From contig NZ_LIPD01000007.1 in the NCBI RefSeq assembly GCF_001905545.1, positions 627,045 to 691,044 of the forward strand: 64,000 nt of DNA, given 5' to 3'. Numbering within the stretch: position 1 is the stretch's first letter; each line of letters opens with the position of its first letter. The position numbers and the translations under genes are program-made. Of this stretch, positions 40,432-47,632 are shown one piece after another. This stretch comes from Streptomyces sp. CB02056 (lineage in GTDB: Bacteria; Actinomycetota; Actinomycetes; Streptomycetales; Streptomycetaceae). The notes below the pieces were generated by a model. The model saw only the letters and a program-made list of their open reading frames with translations, searched no databases and was not told where the DNA came from.

Positions 40432-40972
40432 CCCCGCCGTCGACCCGCTGGCCCGCGAGCTGCTCCAGTCCGTGGTGGACGTCGCCCGGGCGATCTTCGG
40501 CGCCCAGGCCGGCTCGGTGTGCCTGCTCGACGAGGCGGCCGGGGAGCTGGTCTTCCAGGCCGTCTCCGGCCGGGGCGAGGAGTCGCTGGTGGGCCGCCGC
40601 TTCCCGGCCGGCCGGGGGATCGCCGGCTGGGTGGCCGCCTCGGGCGAGCCGATGGTGGTGGACGACCTGGGCGCCAACCGCACCTTCGACCGGGACTTCG
40701 CCGAGTCCACCGCGTACGTCCCGACCGCCCTGATGGCCGCCCCGCTCACCCACGGCAGCCGGGTGCTCGGCGTCCTGGAGGTGCTGGACCCGGCCCCGCA
40801 GGCCCGCGCCAGCCTGCCCGAGCTGGACCTGCTGGCCATGTTCGCCCGCCAGGCCGCCGCCGCCCTGCGGGTGATCGCCGAGCGCTCCCCCGCCCCGGAG
40901 CCGGCCCCCGACCGGGCCGCCGCCCTCGGCCTGCTCGCCGACCTGGAGGAGCTGCTGCGCCGTCAGCCCTGA
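40415..40972 (+). CDS. GAF domain protein
   Basis: The 185-aa protein consists of one GAF domain (about 15-155: AIFGAQAGSVCLLDEAAGELVF, GRRFPAGRGIAGWVAASGEPMVVDDLGA, MAAPLTHGSRVLGVLEVLD) and a short helical tail (LGLLADLEELLRRQ). It has no output domain, so it may be a ligand-binding subunit that reports to the cyclase-ATPase or the subtilase. GAF domains commonly bind cyclic nucleotides, which makes the cyclase upstream a tempting source of ligand, though the key contact residues cannot be judged by eye. It is translated from within the end of the subtilase gene. Its last 34 bases are duplicated just downstream. Confidence 0.85.
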   Translation: MTLSTDPAVDPLARELLQSVVDVARAIFGAQAGSVCLLDEAAGELVFQAVSGRGEESLVGRRFPAGRGIAGWVAASGEPMVVDDLGANRTFDRDFAESTAYVPTALMAAPLTHGSRVLGVLEVLDPAPQARASLPELDLLAMFARQAAAALRVIAERSPAPEPAPDRAAALGLLADLEELLRRQP

Positions 40973-41015
40973 CCGCGAACGCCTGGAGGAGCTGCCGCGC
41001 CGTCAGCCCTGACCG
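40942..41015. repeat. 34-bp direct duplication spanning two convergent stop codons
   Basis: Bases 40942-40975 and 40982-41015 are the same except for one T/C change (unit period 40 bp). The first copy ends the GAF gene with its stop; the second contains the stop of the convergent propeller gene. Confidence 0.85.
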
Positions 41016-41890
41016 GGCGCGCCGTCCAGCCGGGCGAGCTGCCCGCGCTCCAGCGCCGCGTACACCGCGCCGTCCGGGGCGACGGCGATGCCGTGCGGCT
41101 CGGCGCCCCCGCCCGGGAGGGGGTGGCCGTCGAGCCGCCCGTCCGGGCCGAGCACCCCGATCCGGCCGGCGCCCCACTCGGTGAACCAGAGCCGGCCGTC
41201 CGGCCCGGCCGCGATCGCGTGCGGGCGGGCCGCGCGGTCGGCCAGCGGGTACTCGGTCACCTCGCCGTCCACGGTGATCCGCCCGACCAGCCCGCCGCCG
41301 ATGCCGACGTACCAGAGCGCGCCGTCCGTCCCGGCGGTGATGCCGACCGGCGCGGTGCCCCCGGTGGGCAGCCCGTGGACGGTCACCCGGCCGTCGACGG
41401 TGATCCGGGCGACGGCGTCGGCCTGGTTGAGCGTGCACCACAGCGCCCCGTCCGGCCCGGCCGCGATCAGCGACGGGAAGGCCCCGGCGAGCGGCAGCGG
41501 GAACTCCGTGACCTCACCCGCCACGGTGATCCGCCCGATCCGGCCGGCGTTCAACTCGGTGAACCAGAGCGCCCCGTCGGGCCCGGCGGCGATCCCGTAC
41601 GGCCCGGCCTCCTCCGTCGGCAGCGCGTAGGACGTCGCCGTCCCGTCCACGGCGATCCGCCCGATCCGGTGGTCCCGCATCCGGCTGAACCAGAGCGCCC
41701 CGTCCGGGCCCGCCGTGATCACCGCGGGCCCGCACTCCGGCGCGCCGAGGCCGAAGCGCTCGACCGTCCCGTCCGCCGCCAGCCGCCCGATCTCCCCGGC
41801 GTGCACCAGGGTGAACCACACGCCCCCGTCGGACCCCACGGCCACCCCGTACGGCCCGGCCCCCGCCTCGGCCACCTCGAACAGTTCCAC
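41003..41890 (-). CDS. Vgb-like (streptogramin B lyase family) beta-propeller protein
   Basis: The 295-aa protein is built of about seven repeats of the pattern ITAGPDGALWFTE...GRIGRITVDGEVTEYPL, a seven-bladed propeller of the virginiamycin B lyase family. True Vgb linearises streptogramin B through a Mg-dependent His/Glu site. Several related environmental proteins have other or unknown roles, and I cannot confirm the active site. GTG 41890 was chosen because AGGGG lies just before it; an ATG at 41905 has no site. A 14-bp palindrome ATCGC-ATTA-GCGAT (41922-41935) lies in its promoter region. There is no streptogramin biosynthesis nearby. Confidence 0.82.
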   Translation of the reverse strand: MELFEVAEAGAGPYGVAVGSDGGVWFTLVHAGEIGRLAADGTVERFGLGAPECGPAVITAGPDGALWFSRMRDHRIGRIAVDGTATSYALPTEEAGPYGIAAGPDGALWFTELNAGRIGRITVAGEVTEFPLPLAGAFPSLIAAGPDGALWCTLNQADAVARITVDGRVTVHGLPTGGTAPVGITAGTDGALWYVGIGGGLVGRITVDGEVTEYPLADRAARPHAIAAGPDGRLWFTEWGAGRIGVLGPDGRLDGHPLPGGGAEPHGIAVAPDGAVYAALERGQLARLDGAPGQG

Positions 41891-41921
41891 GCAACCCCTC
41901 CGCATCACTATCGCGACTCAA

Positions 41922-41935
41922 ATCGCATTAGCGAT
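41922..41935. promoter_or_regulatory. Palindrome upstream of the propeller gene
   Basis: ATCGC-ATTA-GCGAT is an AT-richer island in a GC-rich gap 32 bp upstream of the chosen start. It could be an operator or part of the promoter. Confidence 0.35.
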
Positions 41936-41949
41936 GCTCGCACAACGGG

Positions 41950-43056
41950 TCACGCCCCGGCAACCGACTTCTCCCGCGCGTCCGGGTCCCCCCGCAGCAC
42001 CGAGATGACGCCCATCACGGCGGCGCAGACCGGCACCGCGAGCAGGGCGCCGATGATCCCGGCGATGCCCGAGCCGGCCACCACGGCGACCATGATGGTG
42101 GCCGGATGCAGCTCCACCGTCCGGCTCTGGATGACCGGCTGGAGGACGTTGCCCTCGATCATCTGCACCGCGAGCACCACGCCCAGCGCCCAGAGCGCCG
42201 TACCGAGCCCGCCGTCGGCGAGCGCCACCAGCACGGCCACCGTGCCGGACAGGAAGGCCCCGACGAAGGGGATGTAGGCCCCCATGAAGACCAGCGCGCC
42301 GAGCCCGGGCGCGCCCGGCACCCCGAGGGCGATCAGGCCGATGGTGATGAAGCCCGCGTCGATCAGCGCGATCAGGGTGGTGCCCCGCATGAACCCGGCC
42401 ATCGCGTCGAAGGCCCGCTCCGCGCAGGCGATCACCGTCGTGGCGCTGCGCTCGGGCAGGTAGGAGCGGATGGCGTCGCCGGTGCGGTGGCCGTCCCGGA
42501 GGAAGAAGAACACCAGGGCCAGCGCCAGCACCCCGCCGGTGATCAGCTGGGTGAGCAGGCCGAGCCCGGAGAGCACGCCGTTGGTGAGGGTGGAGACCAG
42601 CGAGTTGGTCTCGCCCTTGGCGTTGTCCAGGCCGTGCCGGATCTTCGCCCCCAGCGGGCCCAGCCAGTCGGCCAGCCGCTGCCCGGCCTCCTGGAGCGAG
42701 GAGGCGATCTGCGGGGCGCTGTGCACCAGCGAGTTGACCAGCAGCGCGATCACCCCGCTGACCGCGACCACCAGCACCACGCAGGTCAGCCCGGCCGCCA
42801 GGCTCCGGCTCACGCCCCGGCCCACCAGCCACGGCACCACCGGGTAGAGCAGCGAGGCCCCGAGCAGCGCCAGGACGAACGGCACGGTCGCGGCCCGCAG
42901 TTCGACCAGCGCGAAGACCACCAGCGAGGCGACGGCGATCAGCAGGATCACCGCCACCGACCAGGCCGCCGCCTGCCGCAGCCCGGGCGGCAGCATCAGG
43001 TACGGCCTGCGGTCGTCCGGCTGCCGCTGCTCGCCGGGCGCGCGCTCCACGGACAC
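41950..43056 (-). CDS. AI-2E family transporter
   Basis: This is a 368-aa membrane protein of the TqsA/PerM (AI-2E transporter) family. It has two N-terminal helix pairs (AAAWSVAVILLIAVASLVVFALV; VPFVLALLGASLLYPVVPWLV), a large amphipathic middle segment (SAPQIASSLQEAGQRLADWLG), then five more helices including GGVLALALVFFFLRDG and GAYIPFVGAFLSGTVAVLVAL. Family members export autoinducer-2-like molecules or act as Na/H antiporters; neither is certain here. Start GTG 43056 places GGAGG five bases upstream; GTG 43062 would overlap that site. It lies upstream of the propeller gene on the same strand, with a 59-bp gap to the propeller start. Confidence 0.88.
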   Translation of the reverse strand: MSVERAPGEQRQPDDRRPYLMLPPGLRQAAAWSVAVILLIAVASLVVFALVELRAATVPFVLALLGASLLYPVVPWLVGRGVSRSLAAGLTCVVLVVAVSGVIALLVNSLVHSAPQIASSLQEAGQRLADWLGPLGAKIRHGLDNAKGETNSLVSTLTNGVLSGLGLLTQLITGGVLALALVFFFLRDGHRTGDAIRSYLPERSATTVIACAERAFDAMAGFMRGTTLIALIDAGFITIGLIALGVPGAPGLGALVFMGAYIPFVGAFLSGTVAVLVALADGGLGTALWALGVVLAVQMIEGNVLQPVIQSRTVELHPATIMVAVVAGSGIAGIIGALLAVPVCAAVMGVISVLRGDPDAREKSVAGA

Positions 43057-43191
43057 GGCCACCTCCGCCGGGGGTCGTCGACGATTCCGAACCGCCCCAG
43101 CTCAGCAGAGGTTCCGACGGGCCGCGCGGCGGATCGGCCGGGAGCACCCGAACGGGCGACCCGGGCGCCCTCCGGCCGAGCACCGCTCCGG

Positions 43192-43926
43192 TCAGCGGCG
43201 GCCGTCCAGCACCGAGCGCAGGACGCCGATCCGGTTGGAGGTGATGGAGGCGACCCCGGTGTCGCGCAGCCGGCGCATGGTGCGGCGCAGGTCGGCGGTC
43301 CAGGTGGAGACGGCGAGCCCCCGCTCCGCCGCGGCGGCCGTGAACTCGGGGGTGACCAGGCCGAACGGCGGGTTGAGGTAGCGCGGGCGCAGGTCGTCCA
43401 GCAGGGCGCGCACGGGCATCCGGGGCTGCTTCCAGGTGAGCGCGATCTCGGCGTCCGGGCTCAGTTCGCGCACCGCGAGCATGGCGGTGGTGGGGCCGCA
43501 GAAGGCGACCGCCGCCTCGGCGCCGAGCCCGGTGACGACCGACCAGGCGGCGGCGGCCGGGCCCGCGTCGTCCAGGTCGATCAGCAGCCGGCGGCCCTCG
43601 ACGGCCGTCACCGCCTTGACCGCCTCGGCCAGGGTGGGGACGGCGAGCGGCCCCTGCCGCAGCTCCTCCAGCTGTTCGGCGGTGACCCGGTCGATCGACC
43701 GGGCGTCGCCCCAGAGCCGCTCCAGGGTGCGGTCGTGCAGCAGGACGGGCACCCGGTCGCGGGTGAGCTGGACGTCCACCTCGACGGCGTCGGCCCCGGC
43801 GGCGAGCGCGGACTCGACGGAGGGCAGGGTGTTCTCGCGGAAGCGGTACGGGTCGCCCCGGTGGGCGACGGCCAGCGGCTTGGCGGCGAGCGTTCCGGCG
43901 GCGAGCGGGTTGGCGGCGGCGTTCAT
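43192..43926 (-). CDS. Glycerophosphodiester phosphodiesterase
   Basis: The 244-aa protein has the GDPD signature: AHRGDPYRFRENTLPSVESALAAGADAVEVDVQLTRD, with the His-Arg-Gly, the Glu in ENT and the metal ligands EVDVQ, then LLHDRTLERLWGD with the second catalytic His. The TIM-barrel C terminus (AVSTWTADLRRTMRRLRDTGVASITSNRIG) is intact. It hydrolyses glycerophosphodiesters to glycerol-3-phosphate. No signal peptide is seen, so it is probably cytoplasmic. The ATG overlaps the stop of the upstream unknown gene (ATGA), so the two form a coupled pair. Confidence 0.93.
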   Translation of the reverse strand: MNAAANPLAAGTLAAKPLAVAHRGDPYRFRENTLPSVESALAAGADAVEVDVQLTRDRVPVLLHDRTLERLWGDARSIDRVTAEQLEELRQGPLAVPTLAEAVKAVTAVEGRRLLIDLDDAGPAAAAWSVVTGLGAEAAVAFCGPTTAMLAVRELSPDAEIALTWKQPRMPVRALLDDLRPRYLNPPFGLVTPEFTAAAAERGLAVSTWTADLRRTMRRLRDTGVASITSNRIGVLRSVLDGRR

Positions 43927-44387
43927 CGGATCCTTCCCGAGAGCCAGGGGGTGAGGCTGTGGACGCCGATGTCCTCGCGGTGGCTCGGCTCCCCGGGGAC
44001 GGTGACGATCAGCGTGGTGGACGGCGGGAAGGTGCGCGCCTTGACGTGCACCAGGTCGGACCAGACGGCGTTCAGGAAGCCGGGGACGCGGTCGCGGTCG
44101 ACGTCGAAGGCGATGCCCTCGACGGTCACGGCGACCTCGTCGTGGGTGAACAGCCGGACGGTGACGGCGGGGCGGCCGTCGAACTCCAGCAGCGCCTCGT
44201 GCGGGATGGCGTCCAGTTCCCCGAGCGAACCGCCCGAGCCGCCCGGACCGTCCGGGCCGACCAGCCCGGCGAAGGTCTGGTCGCGGCCGATGTCGTGCTG
44301 GGCGCGGACGGTGCGGCCGTGCCGGGCGGCCACGGCCTCGATCGCGAGCACGGCGCTCTGGGTGGTCGGCAGGTGCGGGGGTGGCAT
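43923..44387 (-). CDS. Conserved-looking protein of unknown function coupled to GDPD
   Basis: The 154-aa protein has a Pro/His N terminus (MPPPHLPTTQ), an alpha segment (AVLAIEAVAARHGR), a Gly-rich insertion (GPDGPGGSGGSLGE, about 44-57) and a beta-rich C-terminal domain (AVTVRLFTHDEVAVTVEGIAFDVDRDRVPGFLNAVWSDLVHVKARTFPPSTTLIVTVPG). I do not recognise it. The stretch PGFLNAVWSDLVHV looks like a helix packing on a small sheet, perhaps an immunity- or barrel-like fold. Translation is coupled to the GDPD gene by ATGA, which suggests a joint function or at least fixed stoichiometry. Confidence 0.65.
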   Translation of the reverse strand: MPPPHLPTTQSAVLAIEAVAARHGRTVRAQHDIGRDQTFAGLVGPDGPGGSGGSLGELDAIPHEALLEFDGRPAVTVRLFTHDEVAVTVEGIAFDVDRDRVPGFLNAVWSDLVHVKARTFPPSTTLIVTVPGEPSHREDIGVHSLTPWLSGRIR

Positions 44388-44473
44388 CCGGGCGCCTCTC
44401 GGTTCGTTCCGGGACTCGTACGAAGGGGGTTACAGGGGGCTGCGGAGGGATCCGCGGGGATCCACCGGGCCGA

Positions 44474-44890
44474 CTAGCGGCGTTCGATCATCACATTGGT
44501 GGACTTGATGACCGCCGTGGCGGGCGCACCGGGGACCAGGTTGAGCTCCACCGCCGAGTCCCGGCTGATCAGGGACACCACCCGGAACGGCCCGGCCTGG
44601 ATCTCCACCTGCGCGGCCACGTCGCCCAGCACCACGTCGGTGACGATCCCCGGGAAGCGGTTGCGCGCCGAGGACGGCCGGCCCTCCGCCTCGGCGTTCT
44701 CCGGCCGGGCCAACTCCCGGGCGAAGGCGGCGAGTTCGGCCCCCGGGATGATCCGGTGCCCGTGCTCGTCCCGCGCGGCGGCGACCCGCCCGGCGTCCAC
44801 CCAGCGCCGCATGGTGTCGGCGCTGACGCCGAGCAGCGCCGCGGCCTCGCCGATGCGGTACGGGTTGGCCGGCACCTCGGGCTGGCCCAT
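44474..44890 (-). CDS. HTH-TOBE protein (molybdate-responsive type)
   Basis: The 138-aa protein fuses an excisionase/MerR-type helix-turn-helix (YRIGEAAALLGVSADTMRRWVDAGRVAAARDEHGHRIIPGAELAAF, about 11-56) to one TOBE (molybdopterin/oxyanion-binding) domain (RNRFPGIVTDVVLGDVAAQVEIQAGPFRVVSLISRDSAVELNLVPGAPATAVIKSTNVMI, about 76-136). This fusion is known as a compact molybdate- or tungstate-responsive regulator or binding protein. ATG 44890 follows AGGAG. No mod transporter or molybdenum cofactor genes are in the window. A perfect palindrome 57 bp upstream could be its own operator. Confidence 0.9.
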   Translation of the reverse strand: MGQPEVPANPYRIGEAAALLGVSADTMRRWVDAGRVAAARDEHGHRIIPGAELAAFARELARPENAEAEGRPSSARNRFPGIVTDVVLGDVAAQVEIQAGPFRVVSLISRDSAVELNLVPGAPATAVIKSTNVMIERR

Positions 44891-44946
44891 GTGCGTCTCC
44901 TGACGGTGGTTCGGGTTCTCGGGGCGGGCGCCCCCGCGCCATCCTG

Positions 44947-44963
44947 CCGTACCGGCGGTACGG
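44947..44963. promoter_or_regulatory. 17-bp palindrome upstream of the HTH-TOBE gene
   Basis: CCGTACC-GGC-GGTACGG has perfect 7-bp arms. It lies in the 105-bp gap between the HTH-TOBE start and the ROK stop, suited to autoregulation. Confidence 0.5.
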
Positions 44964-44995
44964 ACGATCATGTGAGGGCCGCCCCACGGCATACC

Positions 44996-46180
44996 TTATG
45001 GCTCGCCGAAGAGGTCGCGCCGTGCCGCGTCCCCGGCGGTGAGCACCGCCCCGGCGAGCACCGCGCCGCCGCCCGCCGTACCGGCCCGCACCTCGGTGCT
45101 CAGCGGGGAGAGCAGCGCCAGCCGCCGCTCGACCCGGCCGGCCAGCTCCGGCCCGCCGGCCCGGCCTATCTCGCCGCCGAGCACCACGCAGCCGGGGTCC
45201 AGCACCACGCAGACGCTCGCCGCGCCGATCGCGATCCGCTCGGCCAGCTCGTCCAGGAAGCCCCCGCCCGCCTCGCCGGCCGCGAGGGCGGCCCGGACGG
45301 CGGCCTCGGCGGCGGGGGCGTCCCCGGCCCGGTCGGCGGGCAGCCCGTGGGCGCGGGCCAGCGCGCAGATCGCGGCGCTGCCGACCAGGCCGTGGAAGCC
45401 GCCCTCGCAGCTGTCGGCGCTGGGCAGGCCGACGGTGCCGGGGACGGGCAGGAAGCAGATCTCGCCGGTGCCGCCGGAGAAGCCCCGGCGCAGCCGCCCG
45501 TCCAGGATCACGGCGGCGCCGACGCTGTGGCCCAGCCAGAGCAGGACGAAGGTGTCGCGGTCGCGCGCGGCGCCGACCCGGTACTCGGCCCGCCCGGCCA
45601 GGTTGACCTCGTTCTCCAGGATCACCTCGGTGCCGGGCAGCAGCCGCAGCTCGGCGAGGAGTTCGGCGTGCCAGGCGGGGAGCTTGCCGGTGCTCTGCAG
45701 CCGCCCGGTGGCCGGGTCGACCAGCCCGGGGGCGCCGACCGCGACGGTGTGCAGCCGGTCGACGCCGGCGCCGCGCGCGGTCTCCAGCAGGGTGGCGACG
45801 ATCTCCGCGGCGGTGTCCGGCCCGCCGTCGCCCTCGACCGGGACCTCGGCGGTGGCCAGGCTGCGCCCGGCCAGGTCGGCGACGACCAGGCTGACGCCGC
45901 CGGAGCGGACGTCGAAGGCGGCGAGGTGGGCCCGGGAGGCGACCAGCGCGTAGAGCCGGGCGTTGGGGCCGCGCCGCTGTTCCCCGCGCTCGCCGACGAC
46001 GGCCACCAGGCCGGTGCGCTGGAGCCGTTCGAGCAGGTCCGCGACGGTCGGCCGGGACAGGCCGGTGAGGCCGCGCAGCTCGGTCGCGGTCAGCGGGCCC
46101 TGTTCGAGCAGGAGGTTGAGTGCCAGCCGGTCGTTGATCGCCCGGGCGGTGCTCGGCGTGGCCGTACGCGCGATGGTCAT
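44996..46180 (-). CDS. ROK-family transcriptional regulator
   Basis: The 394-aa protein has an N-terminal winged helix (LALNLLLEQGPLTATELRGLTGLSRPTVADLLERLQRTGLV, about 19-59), an ATPase/sugar-kinase-like ROK domain, and the Cys-containing region around EICFLPVPG and SADSCEGGFHGLVG. The usual ROK zinc motif CxCGxxGC is not complete here, so metal binding is doubtful. ROK regulators sense sugars or sugar phosphates and repress uptake genes. It is divergent from an MFS transporter gene with an inverted repeat between them, a classic repressor-transporter pair. The ATG is at 46180. Confidence 0.92.
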   Translation of the reverse strand: MTIARTATPSTARAINDRLALNLLLEQGPLTATELRGLTGLSRPTVADLLERLQRTGLVAVVGERGEQRRGPNARLYALVASRAHLAAFDVRSGGVSLVVADLAGRSLATAEVPVEGDGGPDTAAEIVATLLETARGAGVDRLHTVAVGAPGLVDPATGRLQSTGKLPAWHAELLAELRLLPGTEVILENEVNLAGRAEYRVGAARDRDTFVLLWLGHSVGAAVILDGRLRRGFSGGTGEICFLPVPGTVGLPSADSCEGGFHGLVGSAAICALARAHGLPADRAGDAPAAEAAVRAALAAGEAGGGFLDELAERIAIGAASVCVVLDPGCVVLGGEIGRAGGPELAGRVERRLALLSPLSTEVRAGTAGGGAVLAGAVLTAGDAARRDLFGEP

Positions 46181-46205
46181 GGCGGATCATCCTTCCAGAG
46201 TGTTT

Positions 46206-46228
46206 CTATCAGGGTCCCTTCCTGATAG
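46206..46228. promoter_or_regulatory. Inverted-repeat operator between ROK and MFS genes
   Basis: CTATCAGG (46206-46213) and CCTGATAG (46221-46228) are perfectly complementary 8-mers, 15 bp centre to centre, next to the AT-rich TAGTTTAT of the MFS promoter. This is the probable ROK binding site. Confidence 0.7.
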
Positions 46229-46289
46229 TTTATCGACCGTCACAGGGCACTGTCGCGCCCCACACCGCGCGACCGGGAGGGAACACCCC

Positions 46290-47540
46290 ATGAACGGGAC
46301 CACCGCGCCACCACCGCCACCGCCGGAACCGCTGAGCGCACCCCGCCGGGCCCGGGCCAGCATCGCCCTGGTCTTCTGCGTGCACGGGGCCGTCAGCGGC
46401 AGCTTCGTCACCCGCATCCCGTGGCTCCAGGACCGCCTCGACCTCTCCACCGGCCAGCTCGGCCTGGCCCTGGTCATGCCCGCCATCGGCTCCTCCCTCG
46501 CCATGCCGCTGGCCGGCCGCTTCGTGCACCGCTACGGCGGCCGGGCCGCGGTGCGCGGGCTGATCTCGCTCTGGTGCCTGGCCCTCGCCCTGCCCGCGCT
46601 CGTCCCCTCGCTGCCGGTGCTGTGCGCGGCCCTGCTGGTGTACGGCGCCGCGGCCGGGATGGCGGACGTCGCGATGAACGCCCAGGGCGTGGAGATCGAG
46701 GAGCGGCTCGGCCGCTCGATCATGTCCGGACTGCACGGGATGTGGAGCGCGGGCGGCCTGCTGGCCTCCGCCTTCGGCATCCTCGCCGCCCACCTGGACC
46801 TCGACGCCAGGCTCCAACTGGCCGTCACCGCGCTGGTCCTGCTCGCCCTCGCCCAGCCGGTCTGCCGCGGCCTGCCCGACATCCGGGCGCACGAGGGCGC
46901 GGAGGAGCCGCCGCGGTTCGCGCTGCCGCCGCGCAGCTCGCTGGTGATCGGGCTGGTCGGCTTCTGCGCGGTCTTCGCCGAAGGCGCCTCGATGGACTGG
47001 AGCGGCGTCTACCTGCGGGACGTCACCGGCGCCTCGGCCACCGTCGCCGCCGCCTCGTACACCGCCTTCTCGCTCACCATGGCGGTCAGCCGGCTCGCCG
47101 GGGACGCGGCGATCCGCCGGCTCGGCGCCGTCCGCACCACCCGCGTCGGCGGCGCCGTGGCCACCGTCGGCGGCCTGCTGGTGGTCGCCGCCGACAGCCC
47201 GGCGCTGGCCATCCCCGGGTTCGCGCTCCTCGGCATCGGCATCGCGGTGATCGTCCCGCTCGCCTTCGCCGCGGCCGGCCGGATCGGCAGCAACCCCAGC
47301 CAGGCCATCGCGGGCGTCGCCACCGTCACCTACACCTCCGGCCTGATCGCTCCCGCGGTCATCGGCGCCCTCGCCCAGGCCACCTCGCTGACCGTCTCCT
47401 TCGGACTGGTCACCGCGCTCGCCTTCGCCCTGCTGCTGAGCGCCGGGGCGCTGCGGCTGGCCGAACGGAATTCCGGCGGCGAGAACGTGACCGCAACGTC
47501 ACCGGAAAAGCCTTCCGGAAAAGATCTCTCCACGATATGA
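46290..47540 (+). CDS. MFS transporter
   Basis: The 416-aa protein has 12 membrane helices after a Pro-rich N terminus (TTAPPPPPPEPLSAPRRARA). The pattern FVTRIPWLQDRLDLSTGQLGLALVMPAIGSSLAMPLAGRFVHRYG and MADVAMNAQGVEIEERLGRSIMSGLHGMWSAGG is that of the YbjJ/fucose-permease-like MFS group. It is divergent from a ROK regulator, which suggests a sugar or glycoside substrate, though YbjJ-type members are of unknown substrate. ATG 46290 follows GGGAGG. A strong intrinsic terminator ends it. Confidence 0.9.
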   Translation: MNGTTAPPPPPPEPLSAPRRARASIALVFCVHGAVSGSFVTRIPWLQDRLDLSTGQLGLALVMPAIGSSLAMPLAGRFVHRYGGRAAVRGLISLWCLALALPALVPSLPVLCAALLVYGAAAGMADVAMNAQGVEIEERLGRSIMSGLHGMWSAGGLLASAFGILAAHLDLDARLQLAVTALVLLALAQPVCRGLPDIRAHEGAEEPPRFALPPRSSLVIGLVGFCAVFAEGASMDWSGVYLRDVTGASATVAAASYTAFSLTMAVSRLAGDAAIRRLGAVRTTRVGGAVATVGGLLVVAADSPALAIPGFALLGIGIAVIVPLAFAAAGRIGSNPSQAIAGVATVTYTSGLIAPAVIGALAQATSLTVSFGLVTALAFALLLSAGALRLAERNSGGENVTATSPEKPSGKDLSTI

Positions 47541-47577
47541 TGGTGAATTCCTGAGGGAATTCCCCGCTAAAGTCTCG

Positions 47578-47608
47578 AACCGCCGGGCGCGCCGCGTCCG
47601 GCGGTTTT
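47578..47608 (+). terminator. Intrinsic terminator with T tract after MFS gene
   Basis: AACCGCCGG (47578-47586) pairs with CCGGCGGTT (47598-47606) across an 11-nt loop and is followed by TT. A smaller GAATTCC/GGAATTC hairpin lies just upstream (about 47545-47562). Confidence 0.8.
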
Positions 47609-47632
47609 CGTGCTCCGCGAGAGGGATTCCCC

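Noticed and set aside
41003..41890. Vgb-like gene considered as a streptogramin resistance determinant
   Set aside because: Family membership alone does not show lyase activity, no streptogramin genes are near, and the active-site residues could not be confirmed by eye.
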